Source: BPJU01 sp964425225
GTDB taxonomy: Bacteria; Planctomycetota; Planctomycetia; Pirellulales; Pirellulaceae
DNA length: 64,000 nt
Assembly: GCA_964425225.1 (NCBI GenBank)
Contig: CAYRMD010000009.1
Coordinates: 1 to 64,000, forward strand
Direction: 5' to 3'
Program-made: the position numbers and the translations under genes
Shown: positions 36,077 through 45,431 of the stretch, in pieces
How positions within the stretch are numbered: position 1 is the stretch's first letter
Layout: each line of letters begins with the position of its first letter
The notes under the pieces: model-generated
The model's input: only the letters and a program-made list of their open reading frames with translations
Told to the model about the DNA's origin: nothing
Databases searched by the model: none

Positions 36077-36256
36077 CGGCACCCACTCACGCTCTGCCGT
36101 CATCGGCTCACAGCGACTGCAGTACCTTCCCAGTCCAGACGGAGTTGCTGCTACTTGATGCCAAGGTACCAACCGCAACGTCGATTCACAATCCGCGTTC
36201 GGCATCCTTAGGTCTGGAGCAATTAGGGGCGTGGCTTACCGGCTCATTGAGTGAAC

Positions 36257-36284
36257 TTGACAGCTAGGGTGCCCGTAATAGAAT
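36257..36284 (+). promoter_or_regulatory. Sigma-70 type promoter upstream of mcsA
   Basis: TTGACA (36257-36262) is separated by 16 bases from TAGAAT (36279-36284), the best -35/-10 pair seen near a gene start in the window. It would give a leader of about 135 nt before mcsA. Confidence 0.6.
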
Positions 36285-36426
36285 CCAGCAGAGTGCTGAT
36301 AGTACGACTTTTATACATGATTCACGGCCTGGGATGCGTCAGCTGCGACCACTCGATGCCGTGTAGCGTCCAGGTTCTGATACAGGCACTTGCAGGAAAC
36401 CGACGACTAATGAGGAGAGAATTGCT

Positions 36427-36933
36427 GTGAAGTGCCAGCGATGCGACCGAGCAGCCACGTTCCATATTACGGAATTGACCGGTCCGGGTGGGCCAAAAGA
36501 GATCCACTTGTGTGAAGAGTGCATTCGCAACTATTTGCAGGATCCGTCTTCGGGTAAGTCGGGCGCGGTCGGCGTTCACGACATCGGATCCCATACCTTC
36601 AAGATGGTGCAAACGGCTGAAGAATTGGCGCAATTAGACCAGCGCACCTGTCCAGTCTGCGGTCTGTCGTTCTACGATTTTCGGCAGATGGGACGCTTGG
36701 GCTGCCCGCACGACTATACCTATTTTGAGAGAGAACTGGAGCCGCTCTTGGCCAGTATTCACGGTAAAACGCGCCACGAAGGTAAAACACCAAGGTTGGG
36801 ACGCGTAACGACCGAAGCGCAGACGGAGTTGATTCGGCTGAGGCGCGAGATGCAGGAAGCAGTCGAGCGAGAGGATTATGAACAAGCCAGCCGTTTGCGC
36901 GATCAAATTCGACAAATTGAAGAGCAGTGCTAG
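36427..36933 (+). CDS. mcsA: McsA-like activator of protein arginine kinase
   Basis: The 168-residue product has two zinc-binding parts and a C-terminal UvrB/UvrC motif. The first four cysteines, C3/C6 and C29/C32, form a complete site; the second has C75/C78 and C93, but the usual fourth Cys is Asp96 in GCPHD. The UVR helix is EMQEAVEREDYEQASRLRDQIRQIE. McsA activates the McsB kinase that marks proteins for ClpCP. GTG 36427 follows GAGGAG. mcsB is next, after 125 bases, and no ctsR regulator is seen. Confidence 0.85.
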   Translation: MKCQRCDRAATFHITELTGPGGPKEIHLCEECIRNYLQDPSSGKSGAVGVHDIGSHTFKMVQTAEELAQLDQRTCPVCGLSFYDFRQMGRLGCPHDYTYFERELEPLLASIHGKTRHEGKTPRLGRVTTEAQTELIRLRREMQEAVEREDYEQASRLRDQIRQIEEQC

Positions 36934-37058
36934 GTCCGCGAGCTACGGGATTAGGCGAAGTGGCGTTAACGGTTTCGTGAATCCGGCGTACAATGAAAAA
37001 ATGAGTGGTCCGTGCAATCGGAAGTTGATCGGCGACGTTACGGTACCGGACCCAACAT

Positions 37059-38123
37059 ATGGACAGGGCGGCAATATTGCAAGAATTGGCGAGCAAATGT
37101 GGTCCGTGGCTTGTAGGTGACGGCCCAGAGTCGGATATTGTCGTCAGCACACGTATCCGACTTGCCCGAAATCTCGCCCAGTTCCCTTTCATCCGCCGTT
37201 GCTCATCTCTTGACCGAGCTACCATTGAAAGGACGATTCGCGACCGATTCCAGCGTATCGCGGAATTCCAACGGCTGGTCTATATCGATGTCGATGAATT
37301 GCCAGATGTGGACCGCCAATTTCTCATGGAGCGACAACTAATCAGCCGCGAATTGGCCGAAGGCCAAGGTCCGCGCGGCGTGGCGATCGATCCGGATGAG
37401 CGGTTTAGCATCATGGTCAATGAAGAAGACCATTTGCGGATTCAGGTTATGTGCAGCGGATTGAATCCGCAGGCCGCGTGGGAACAGATCAACCGCGTCG
37501 ATGATCTGATCGACCAGCAGGTGGTATATGCGTTTCACCGCAAACTGGGCTACCTGACGGCCTGTCCGACGAACGTCGGGACCGGAATGCGGGTAAGCCT
37601 GATGATCCATCTGCCGGCGTTGGTGATGACCGAAGAGATTCAACGGGTGTTTCGCAGTTTGCAGAAGATGGGATTAGCCGTGCGCGGGCTTTATGGAGAA
37701 GGAACGCAACCGCGCGGCGATTTCTACCAGATCAGCAATCAGATCACTTTGGGACGCAGTGAACGGGAGCTCATCGATCAAGTAACCGAAGTTGCCCAGT
37801 ATTGTGTCGAATGGGAGCGGCGGGCGCGAAAGGCGTTGATGCGCAGCGGTGACAAAACTTTGCAAGACGCCATAAGCCGAGCCTTTGCCATTTTGTGTAC
37901 CACCCATACAATTAGCAGTGAAGAGACGATGGATTTGCTGTCTCGCGTGCGCATGGGTGTCAGTCTCGGTTTAATCGAGAATGTGGCGATCACTACGCTT
38001 AACAAATTGTTCCTTCAGATCCAGCCAGCCCACCTCCAAAAGATTCGCGGTACACGTTTGGATACTTCGGACCGAAACATCGAAAGGGCCTCTTATCTTA
38101 AGGAACATTTGGGCAGACAGTAA
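37059..38123 (+). CDS. mcsB: Protein-arginine kinase McsB
   Basis: The 354-residue product is a bacterial guanidino kinase-like enzyme that phosphorylates arginines on proteins. Conserved stretches are VVSTRIRLARNL near 30, CPTNVGTGMRVSLMIHLPAL near 185, GTQPRGDFYQISNQITLGRSE near 225, and an IRGTRLD-type arginine loop near the C terminus, which reads phosphoarginine in known McsB. Length is normal. With mcsA it forms a protein quality-control unit; clpC is outside the window. Confidence 0.92.
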   Translation: MDRAAILQELASKCGPWLVGDGPESDIVVSTRIRLARNLAQFPFIRRCSSLDRATIERTIRDRFQRIAEFQRLVYIDVDELPDVDRQFLMERQLISRELAEGQGPRGVAIDPDERFSIMVNEEDHLRIQVMCSGLNPQAAWEQINRVDDLIDQQVVYAFHRKLGYLTACPTNVGTGMRVSLMIHLPALVMTEEIQRVFRSLQKMGLAVRGLYGEGTQPRGDFYQISNQITLGRSERELIDQVTEVAQYCVEWERRARKALMRSGDKTLQDAISRAFAILCTTHTISSEETMDLLSRVRMGVSLGLIENVAITTLNKLFLQIQPAHLQKIRGTRLDTSDRNIERASYLKEHLGRQ

Positions 38124-38188
38124 CACGAGGGTTGGGATTCGCAAGATGCTATGGCACGTTTGCTAGGCGGCGCGAGCATCGTTGGGTT

Positions 38189-39349
38189 ATGAACGTTGCG
38201 AGTTTTAGACAACAGATGCCCGTCGCAGGGCGGTGGGCCTATTTCGACCATGCCGCGGTGGCTCCGCTGCCCCAACCGGCGCGGGTAGTCGTCGAGCAGT
38301 GGGCGGCTGAGGCAAGCGAAGAAGGCGACACTCGGTGGCCGCAATGGGCTGCCCGCCTCGAAGAACTGCGCCGGCACGCTGCCCAATTGATCGGCGCTCG
38401 CCCAGATGAAATCGCATTCGTGCCCAACACTACGGCTGGCATTAACTTGGTCGCAGAGGCTTTTCCCTGGCGCGAGGGCGACAATGTCGTGGTGCCGGCC
38501 AACGAATTCCCATCTAACGTTTACCCATGGATGAATCTGGCCCACCGAGGTGTCGAGGCTCGGTTAGTTCCCATCGACCGGCGCCAGTCTTTCTTGGCTC
38601 AGTTGGCCGCAGCCTCGGACCGACGAACGCGGCTGATCGCAGTGAGTTGGGTTTCCTATAGTGACGGTTGGCGCGTCGATTTAGCAGAATTGGTCGACTT
38701 TGCCAAACGCCGCCAGGTTCGCATCCTTCTGGACGCAATCCAAGGTTTAGGTCTCCTTCCGATCGATGTCGGACAATATCCGATTGACTATCTGGTGGCC
38801 GACGGACATAAATGGCTGCTCGGACCAGAAGGAGCCGCGTTGTTGTTCATTCGCCACGAGCACCTTGACTTTCTGCGACCGCTGAATGTCGGCTGGCACA
38901 GTGTGGTACAAGGACACGACTTCGCACATATCGAATTGGCACTCCGTCCCGATGCGGCACGTTATGAAGGCGGCTCGCCCAATATGGTAGGCTGCCTTGC
39001 GTTGGGAGCTAGTGTTGATCTACTCGAATCGTTCGGTCTGAGCAAAGATCGTTCGCCATTGGCTGAGCATGTCCTGGAGATATTAGATGAACTGGCTAAA
39101 CGCATTGTGCACTTCGGCGGACAACTCGTTGGACCATGGGCGCCGCAACATCGCTCGGGAATCTTGGCGTTTCATTTGCCGCAGGTAGATCCGCATTTTG
39201 CCCGCCGCTCGTTCCTGGCCCAAGGAGTGGTGCTCAGTTGCCGCAACGGGGCTCTTCGTATCAGCCCTCACGCCTATTGCGATCAAGAGGACATCAATCG
39301 TTTTGCGGACGCTCTGGCGAGACTCTGCGCTGCGCCGGCCTCTCGATAA
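38189..39349 (+). CDS. Class V aminotransferase / cysteine desulfurase-like
   Basis: The 386-residue PLP enzyme starts at ATG 38189 with FDHAAVAPLP in its N-terminal region, as in class V enzymes. Thr/Ser-rich VPNTTAGINLVA binds PLP phosphate, DAIQGLG carries the PLP-facing Asp, and ADGHKWLLGPEG has the Schiff-base lysine. Isopenicillin-epimerase-like and kynureninase-like relatives share this layout, so cysteine desulfurization is only one option. A conserved Cys loop near the C terminus (VVLSCRNGALRISPH) is compatible with several group members. It follows mcsB in the same direction with 65 bases between. Confidence 0.8.
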   Translation: MNVASFRQQMPVAGRWAYFDHAAVAPLPQPARVVVEQWAAEASEEGDTRWPQWAARLEELRRHAAQLIGARPDEIAFVPNTTAGINLVAEAFPWREGDNVVVPANEFPSNVYPWMNLAHRGVEARLVPIDRRQSFLAQLAAASDRRTRLIAVSWVSYSDGWRVDLAELVDFAKRRQVRILLDAIQGLGLLPIDVGQYPIDYLVADGHKWLLGPEGAALLFIRHEHLDFLRPLNVGWHSVVQGHDFAHIELALRPDAARYEGGSPNMVGCLALGASVDLLESFGLSKDRSPLAEHVLEILDELAKRIVHFGGQLVGPWAPQHRSGILAFHLPQVDPHFARRSFLAQGVVLSCRNGALRISPHAYCDQEDINRFADALARLCAAPASR

Positions 39350-39377
39350 AAAGGCAAGTTTGGCAACGACTGGTTTT

Positions 39378-39393
39378 CATTGCGCCTTTGCAT
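39378..39393 (-). repeat. Dispersed repeat, module B
   Basis: The plus strand reads CATTGCGCCTTTGCAT; reverse, ATGCAAAGGCGCAATG. This matches the module at 62205-62223 closely. Confidence 0.5.
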
Positions 39394-39813
39394 CGAATGA
39401 TCTTAGGCACGAAACGTCATAGCTCGGTTGCAACTGGTTCCCATGGGGAAAAGCTGACGTGCACGCACCCGTCCCCGTTGCCAATACGCGGTCAAGGTAT
39501 CGCAAAAACGCTGCCCGAAAGGTAGGCTACGAATCAGCGTTCGGCGGTGAACCTCCACTCGTCATCCCTTGGCCAAACGGGACGCAAGCGTGTGCCCCCT
39601 GATGGTAGGTGGGATTTTGCTGTACAAGTAGGACATCGCGGCAGCTTGCCTATTTCGCGCGGCACGTGGGGAAACGCTGGGTCCGTCTTGATGGCAGGTT
39701 TAATGGCTCCTGCATTTGCCGCGCCTGGCGCAGGTCTGGCGTTTTTGCGTTTCAACCGATGTGACCCAATGCGGAGGCCACTTGGCTGGGGGCTTGTCTC
39801 GAGCAATGGCGCA

Positions 39814-39860
39814 ACCGAGCTGCGACCGTAAGGGAGCGGCCACTCAAATTCAACGCAATA
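39814..39860 (+). repeat. Dispersed composite repeat, modules A and B
   Basis: Module A (GCTGCGACC-GTAA-GGGAGCGGC) is followed by AATTCAACGCAATAATGC, a module B copy. The A part folds as a stem with tandem G-A pairs and a GTAA loop. Confidence 0.6.
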
Positions 39861-40153
39861 ATGCTCGGCGTAAGGAGGGTCGCATCCAGCCTCCAGAGTC
39901 TCGCTGCGTCTTATTGTCTCTGCCCTTAGCCCTTCTCAAGTGCGTCCACTGATCGTGCCGACCATGAGGAAGCGCACACGGAAACGTCCAACCTTCAGGA
40001 TAACGTACCGTTCTGTGCGATTTCCTCACCATGGAGACGCGCGCCAATGCCATGCCACAGCGCCGCGAACTCGGTGCACCCGGGCAACGCACGATCGGTA
40101 AAGGCAGGTTCGCAGCCCGTGCTACGGAAGGTAGGTGGCCGAATTTGCGGATT

Positions 40154-40178
40154 GCCGCTCCCTAACGGTCGCGGCTCT
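40154..40178 (-). repeat. Dispersed hairpin repeat, module A
   Basis: The minus strand reads CCGCGACC-GTTA-GGGAGCGG inside GAGC/GC flanks, a good copy with loop GTTA. Module B is not recognisable after it. Confidence 0.55.
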
Positions 40179-40230
40179 ATAGGCACGAGCCAGTTGGCCT
40201 TTCGACGATACGTGATAATCCCCCGCTTCG

Positions 40231-40431
40231 TTAATCCTGCTCGCGCAGCGTCATCCAGCTTAATACGCCAAGCCCGGCTGCACACAGCATAAAAACCACA
40301 TCCGCAATGACGTTCATCGTCGAGTACGGAGCTAGGGAGCCGCCGACAAATTGTAATACTAGGTGAATTAAGAAGATAAGAAAAACGAGAATCGAAACAA
40401 CGATTCCCGTCATGCACAAGACTTTTGGCAT
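40231..40431 (-). CDS. Small membrane protein, 66 aa
   Basis: From ATG 40431 the product has 66 residues with two hydrophobic helices (about 5-28 and 38-58) and a short charged tail (TLREQD). It precedes nothing obviously related; coaD lies about 100 bases upstream on the same strand. Many planctomycete genomes carry such small proteins, but I know no function. Confidence 0.5.
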   Translation of the reverse strand: MPKVLCMTGIVVSILVFLIFLIHLVLQFVGGSLAPYSTMNVIADVVFMLCAAGLGVLSWMTLREQD

Positions 40432-40533
40432 GCCAACCGTCCCCACGGTGATTCTCTCGCTGCGCAGTCTACCTCACAAGCTGCCATTATAATTGGACCT
40501 TGCACTCTGTCACCCATCAATTCGGGTAGAACA

Positions 40534-41049
40534 TCATGGGAGCGTTGCACTAGCACTGACACCGATCCGCTGGCGGAGCCACGGAATTACCTCCGGCGGG
40601 ACAAACTTTGCCAGCAATTCATCCGAGGCTAGAGGGGCGATTTGTTTGATTAACGAGCTGGAAACATGAGCCACATTGGCATCGGCCATTAAAAAAACCG
40701 TTTCAATCTCAGGATCCAAGCGTCGGTTTGCCATCATCATCGTAAATTCGGCAGCGATATCAGTTAACGGACGTACACCTCGAAACATGATTCGGGCGCC
40801 ACACTGGCGCACAAAGGATACGGCCAGTCCGCTAAACGTGGCTACTTCCACATTAGCAAACCGGGCGGTTACGTGTCGTACGATCTGGAGGCGTTCTTCC
40901 GGCGTAAACAGTGCCTTTTTCTCTGGGTTAATCCCGATTCCGACGATCAACTTGTCCACCAGACGGCTCGCTCGTTCAATAATGTCCAGGTGGCCCCAGG
41001 TTACTGGATCGAACGAGCCGCTGTAGACGGCAATTCGCGGTTCTGCCAT
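40534..41049 (-). CDS. coaD: Phosphopantetheine adenylyltransferase CoaD
   Basis: The 171-residue product carries out the fourth step of coenzyme A synthesis. IAVYSGSFDPVTWGHLDII holds the nucleotidyltransferase T/HxGH motif; further marks are GVRPLTDIAAEFTMMMANRRL, ETVFLMA and HVSSSLIKQIA, the SSS-type ATP loop. Length is typical (about 160-170). ATG 41049 follows AAAGGG; the frame is open 13 codons further upstream without a better site. Confidence 0.93.
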   Translation of the reverse strand: MAEPRIAVYSGSFDPVTWGHLDIIERASRLVDKLIVGIGINPEKKALFTPEERLQIVRHVTARFANVEVATFSGLAVSFVRQCGARIMFRGVRPLTDIAAEFTMMMANRRLDPEIETVFLMADANVAHVSSSLIKQIAPLASDELLAKFVPPEVIPWLRQRIGVSASATLP

Positions 41050-41155
41050 CGATGACCCTTTAGCCAAGGGGGGCGGTGCCGATCGCATTAGCTGGTTTCG
41101 AAGGCGCCTCGATTGGCTAAGCTAACGCAGCCGATATCCAAGGGCAACCCACCCG

Positions 41156-41908
41156 TTAGGCGGAGCGTCGCAAGACCGATTGTAATCCGTAATTGGGCAG
41201 CACCACAGCTGCTTTTTCGCGAACCAGCTGGCTGAGAAGTGCCACAGACTGATGTCCGGCTCGACGCCACGCTTCCAGCCGGGAGAATATCCGACGGGCA
41301 AGCCGCACCAGGTCCACTTCGTCTTTTAAGGCGGCATCCAAATCGAAAACTACATGCAACTGGGACTCGGGTGAACGCCCTTGTAAAACCGCGGCGTCAA
41401 TCCATCGATAACCACCTGTCCACCACGGGATACGATATCCGATCGCCAAGTTCACCGGCACGTACCAAATCCCAAATCGGGCTGAAAGAGGCCGAAGGTT
41501 GTGTCGCTGCCCGAAGCGCTGCTTACATTCGGTAGGTCCGCGAACAGCTCGAATGCGATGGCGCACCAGAAGGTCGAAGTCGGCTAGCCGTTTGTGAGCG
41601 CTCAAGGCTAGGACTTCAAAACGGATTCCCCGTTCCGCAGCATCCTTGACGGCGACATTCAAAGTATGAGCCAACGACGTTCGGTCTTCCCAGGTTGTCG
41701 AAGTAAGCAACAAGGCGAACTCTTGCTCGGTGGGCATTCCTAGGACGCCGTCGATGAGTTTCTTGGTCCGGAAGTCCGCAACACACCAGGTAACAGGCAC
41801 GCTAAAGCGATCGACAAGCGCCAGCAACGAATCGAGTACTGCTTGGGCCTTTGGATAGTGCGCGTCGGATAGAGCACCAAATGGAACATTTACCGAAAAG
41901 CTCAACAT
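41156..41908 (-). CDS. Polysaccharide-deacetylase-fold-like protein
   Basis: The 250-residue product begins MLSFSVNVPFGAL, and FSVPVTWCVADF recalls the NodB/deacetylase barrel lead-in, where a His/Asp pair normally binds zinc; here I do not see a clear HxxxH metal motif. Later stretches (RIPWWTGGYRWIDA and LHVVFDLDAAL) suggest a barrel. It may be a catalytically altered or binding-only member. GAGGAG lies before ATG 41908. It is on the same strand as coaD and ends 106 bases before it. Confidence 0.5.
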   Translation of the reverse strand: MLSFSVNVPFGALSDAHYPKAQAVLDSLLALVDRFSVPVTWCVADFRTKKLIDGVLGMPTEQEFALLLTSTTWEDRTSLAHTLNVAVKDAAERGIRFEVLALSAHKRLADFDLLVRHRIRAVRGPTECKQRFGQRHNLRPLSARFGIWYVPVNLAIGYRIPWWTGGYRWIDAAVLQGRSPESQLHVVFDLDAALKDEVDLVRLARRIFSRLEAWRRAGHQSVALLSQLVREKAAVVLPNYGLQSVLRRSA

Positions 41909-42064
41909 CCGTGTCGCTCCTCACAGCGTAGGTTACCATACCTTTCGAGCCGCCGGCGGCTCGAGGCTTCATCCTGCAGCCATCGGCAAGGACAGAATCC
42001 GATCGAGAGGATTCTCGTCGCTGCCGTCAACTCTAGTGCATTCCGATAGCCCGCGTCTATCTTT

Positions 42065-43123
42065 TTAGCGTTGGTAAATCGGCAAATATCCCTTGTCCAG
42101 TTGCAACATGATGAGGTTGCAGGCCGTTACATAAATCTCGCCAATTTGGCCGGTCCAGTTTCCGGCCGGAGTTTGTTCTTTGACGATCCGTTCGTACAGG
42201 GCGTCGCGGAACGGCAACCACTCTTCATCGCCCTGGCGATACACGACTTGGGAGTAGTACAAATAGGTATAATGCCAATGCCCGAACGACTCTTGGCCGC
42301 CCGAAATGCGATACAGATGTTGTTTGCAGTACTTGAGCATATCCGGAACATGGCGGCTGTCATAGTCACCGGCATTGTAGAGGGCTGCCAAGGCGGCGGC
42401 CGTGATGGCAGGACGCGAGTTGCCGCGATTGCGGGAGCTGTAGGAGATGCCACCGTCAGGATTCTTGCAGTTGTAGATGTACTGTTTGGCATTCTCAATT
42501 ACTTCACTGCGTACGGGAATCCCGGCATTGCGACAACCGCGTAGACCTTGTACCTGAGTGATCGTGGTGGATCCTTCATCGAAATTGTTGCCATCGGCTG
42601 CACTGACATAGCCCCAACCGCCAGCCGTCGTCTGCGCCTTGGCACTAAACTCAACGGCACGTTTGAGCACGTCGATCAGCTCGTGCCGACGGTCCTCGTC
42701 TTCTTCTTCACCCAACACTTGCGACAAGAAGAGCATGGCGAATCCGTGCCCATACGTATAACGATTGTCTGTGAGCGGATCGCCGATTAAGCCGTTACCG
42801 CGCGATTTGCTCACCACGTAATTCACCGCCCGGCGAATGTTCTTGGCATACGGTCCTTGAGTCGTCGTCGAGCCAGAACACAATAGAGCAATGCCGGCCA
42901 ACGCGGTCATTGCAGTCGGATAATTCGCTGCCGTCCAATGTCCCAATGTCGGCGACTGCGTGCGTGCCACCCAGTCGAGCCCAGCTTTAATGGCTGTTTC
43001 CCATTTGGGATCCAGCCGAGCTGCTTGGGTGCGTTTACTCATCAGAACCGCTGCCGGAACACTAGCAGCCGCACCTGCCACGGCACGCAACCACCGGCGT
43101 CGATGCCAACCCGCGCGGGTCAT
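42065..43123 (-). CDS. Exported prenyltransferase/squalene-cyclase-repeat protein
   Basis: The 352-residue product starts at ATG 43123 with GGGAGG upstream; the RRRW near the N terminus and AVAGAAASVPAAVL resemble a Tat signal. The rest is made of alpha/alpha repeats of the terpene-cyclase/prenyltransferase-beta type, seen in TAGGWGYVSAADG, NPDGGISYSSRN and TPAGNWTGQIG. These folds in planctomycetes occur in secreted proteins without cyclase activity. I see no DxDD or DCTAE-type catalytic motif, so a structural or binding role is likely. It lies after the VWA gene on the same strand. Confidence 0.7.
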   Translation of the reverse strand: MTRAGWHRRRWLRAVAGAAASVPAAVLMSKRTQAARLDPKWETAIKAGLDWVARTQSPTLGHWTAANYPTAMTALAGIALLCSGSTTTQGPYAKNIRRAVNYVVSKSRGNGLIGDPLTDNRYTYGHGFAMLFLSQVLGEEEDEDRRHELIDVLKRAVEFSAKAQTTAGGWGYVSAADGNNFDEGSTTITQVQGLRGCRNAGIPVRSEVIENAKQYIYNCKNPDGGISYSSRNRGNSRPAITAAALAALYNAGDYDSRHVPDMLKYCKQHLYRISGGQESFGHWHYTYLYYSQVVYRQGDEEWLPFRDALYERIVKEQTPAGNWTGQIGEIYVTACNLIMLQLDKGYLPIYQR

Positions 43124-43400
43124 CTGCTGGAACCTCCCCACCTGCGCCTCACTTTACAAAAAGTTCCATTTCCTATTGTCGTTCGCTACACCAAAAACGT
43201 CTATTGCAATTCAAGGCCTTGCCTGCAGGGAAGCCGGCTTCGAATGAGCCGCAAGCAGCGTGGCGAGCCGACCAGTGCACGTTCGCAGCAAGTAATCGAG
43301 GGGTCCCCGTAGAAGGTCCGCCCCTCCACAGCCCGAGCTGTCCTCACAGAAAGCTCGCCCGCTGCCTCATTCATTGGGTTACCAAGGGGAACGAAAAAGT

Positions 43401-45227
43401 TCAGTGATTAACCGATTCCGAATAATCCGCCCATCGCAAATTGTAGCCCTTTTGCCGATGCAATTGTGCGACCAAGCCCCACGGCGTGCCTGGCCACTTT
43501 TGCGCAACGGCGTCGAGTCGATGCGACGCGGCTTGCCAGGCCATCGAATCGGCTCCTAACACAAGATCGCATCGGACGATGCGTGGGATGGAATTCTGCC
43601 CAAACGGCACTTGATTGCGCCGTGCTTGTTCCAAAAGTTCGATATAGCGTTCGACTTGCAGTTGGAATACACATGTTTCGGCGTACATAAGGTCCCAATC
43701 GGCCTGCCAGCGCAGGTCCAACTCTTGCTGCTGCAAAACGGCCACCTTTTCTAATTCGGTTCTCGCATGGTGCCAAAAGCCAAGCCAGCGACGGGCCTGT
43801 CTTAAAGAATCCTCGAAGGCAGCGCGACGCGCTTGCGCTTCCCATGGAAACTCCCAGAGGATCAATCCAGCAGGCCGATCGGCGACTAAGCGCTCGGCTT
43901 CAGCCACTAATTCCACCATTCGTTTTCGCCATGGCGCGGCGACCACCATTTGTTGTTGTTCTTGCCAACTGCTCCACTCAGGTCGCAATTGGCTCATGCG
44001 TTCCTGATCCAATTCGTGATCCTGCCAATCCAATAACAAGGCTTCTTGACCTCGCAACATAAGGAACAATCCACCTGTCGCCTCGGCCAATCGGCACTGT
44101 GCATACGGACCGAAGCCGCTGGGTACCAGGTCCGCCCTCTCCCCGAATGCGTTGCATGGCCAACGCCGAGCCATCGCAGTCTCCGGACCGCGATCTACCA
44201 GCAGCCGAGTTCCTTGCCACAGCATGTACGCCTGGCGCATTCCAAAAGCAGCTTCCCGCGCCAAGAAATACAATCGCACATGGGAACGGCGTGCCGCTTC
44301 GATCACCTGTTCCATATACGCTAACGTGTCGTCCCACTCACCTGTTTCGTCGGTAATTACAATCACGGCTACATGGGTCCCGGCCAGATCGTTGGGCACG
44401 TATTGCCGCAAACACCCTAACAAGGCTTCGCACATTCGTTCACGTCCCGTCGGATCCACCGGGATTCGCTGGATTGCGCGATACACTAGGCTCAAGTCTT
44501 CCGTGGGACGCAAAAGATGTCGATGGAATCGTGCGCCATAACTCGTCACTACTGACATCACCTTTCGGCCGGAGTTTCGCGCTTCGGCCCACAAATAGCC
44601 GTATAGGTCGCTCAGTTGCTGAGCCACTGCTTGGTGATCGTCCACCATGCTGATCGATTCGTCGAAGCACCAGATCAACAACAAATCTGACTCGGCCAAT
44701 AATGACCCAAGCGCATTTCGCAGCGTCGTAAATGCGGTGCCATAATCACCGCTTACACTCGTGCCCGACGCACGTCCCTTTATCGGAACCAGCAGCTCCG
44801 CCACGTCGCCGGAAAGGCCAGCCCCGAATAAACGCGTGGACGGACTGGACCGCAGGTCCTGGTCAGCAAAAAGACGCATCGGTGTTTGAAAGCTGTCCTC
44901 AATGATGAGCTGATGCCCGTCAAGAAAGGACTGATCAACGAAGTTCCGTGGCATCTCCAACGCCCCGGGCTGAATTTCCATCCACTCGAGCGCCTCGTAC
45001 GTTTTTGACGGAGGCGCGGTGATCCACAAGCCCATCGGTTGGCCAAGCTGTCGCCCCCATTTGACGTACCCTAGACCAATCAAAACTGTAGCGTGGAAGG
45101 TCGCAGAAACGAGCAGGCTCACCCACCGGTTGTGACGCGCTACGAGCAATCGTCTTCGAGAAACCGTCACGGCCATCCGCCTCGACGCCGACGCGTGGAT
45201 TGGCTCCTCACGATTTGGACCTGACAT
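43401..45227 (-). CDS. Membrane-anchored VWA-domain protein
   Basis: The 608-residue product has one N-terminal membrane segment (WVSLLVSATFHATVLIGLGYV, about 35-55) after a basic stretch. The VWA domain begins near 183 with LIWCFDESISM, where Asp189-x-Ser191-x-Ser193 is the metal-binding MIDAS motif, and continues to about 370 (VIVITDETGEWDD). The C-terminal 230 residues are helical and Arg/Trp-rich, possibly tetratricopeptide-like. Such proteins mediate metal-dependent contacts at the cell surface or inside; partner unknown. ATG 45176 is a possible internal start. Confidence 0.7.
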   Translation of the reverse strand: MSGPNREEPIHASASRRMAVTVSRRRLLVARHNRWVSLLVSATFHATVLIGLGYVKWGRQLGQPMGLWITAPPSKTYEALEWMEIQPGALEMPRNFVDQSFLDGHQLIIEDSFQTPMRLFADQDLRSSPSTRLFGAGLSGDVAELLVPIKGRASGTSVSGDYGTAFTTLRNALGSLLAESDLLLIWCFDESISMVDDHQAVAQQLSDLYGYLWAEARNSGRKVMSVVTSYGARFHRHLLRPTEDLSLVYRAIQRIPVDPTGRERMCEALLGCLRQYVPNDLAGTHVAVIVITDETGEWDDTLAYMEQVIEAARRSHVRLYFLAREAAFGMRQAYMLWQGTRLLVDRGPETAMARRWPCNAFGERADLVPSGFGPYAQCRLAEATGGLFLMLRGQEALLLDWQDHELDQERMSQLRPEWSSWQEQQQMVVAAPWRKRMVELVAEAERLVADRPAGLILWEFPWEAQARRAAFEDSLRQARRWLGFWHHARTELEKVAVLQQQELDLRWQADWDLMYAETCVFQLQVERYIELLEQARRNQVPFGQNSIPRIVRCDLVLGADSMAWQAASHRLDAVAQKWPGTPWGLVAQLHRQKGYNLRWADYSESVNH

Positions 45228-45431
45228 CCGTACTTGAGAGGCCTATTTTATCACAGCCAAAGTCAAGCTACGAGTCGATGAGCCTATTGTGTGCAAGGAA
45301 GCTGCAGCAAACCGCGCTGAGCAAGCTCGAGTTTTGGGAGCTTCAATTCCTTCTGAGCCCCGATTTGCGTGGAACTAGTTCAACGCTGAACTCGATTACC
45401 AAACCAAAAGCAAACGTCGAGCTTGCTACTC

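Larger units (their letters stand above)
39350..40230. other. Gene-free stretch of about 880 bases with repeats
   Basis: No convincing gene is found; short frames on both strands lack family features. It carries module B at 39378-39393, a module A plus B copy at 39814-39860 and module A at 40154-40178. It is one of the largest gene-poor intervals of the window. Confidence 0.5.

Noticed and set aside
39534..39831. Open frames of 90 and 94 codons on both strands in a large gap
   Set aside because: The two frames overlap on opposite strands, neither has a ribosome site or recognisable domain, and the region contains dispersed repeats.
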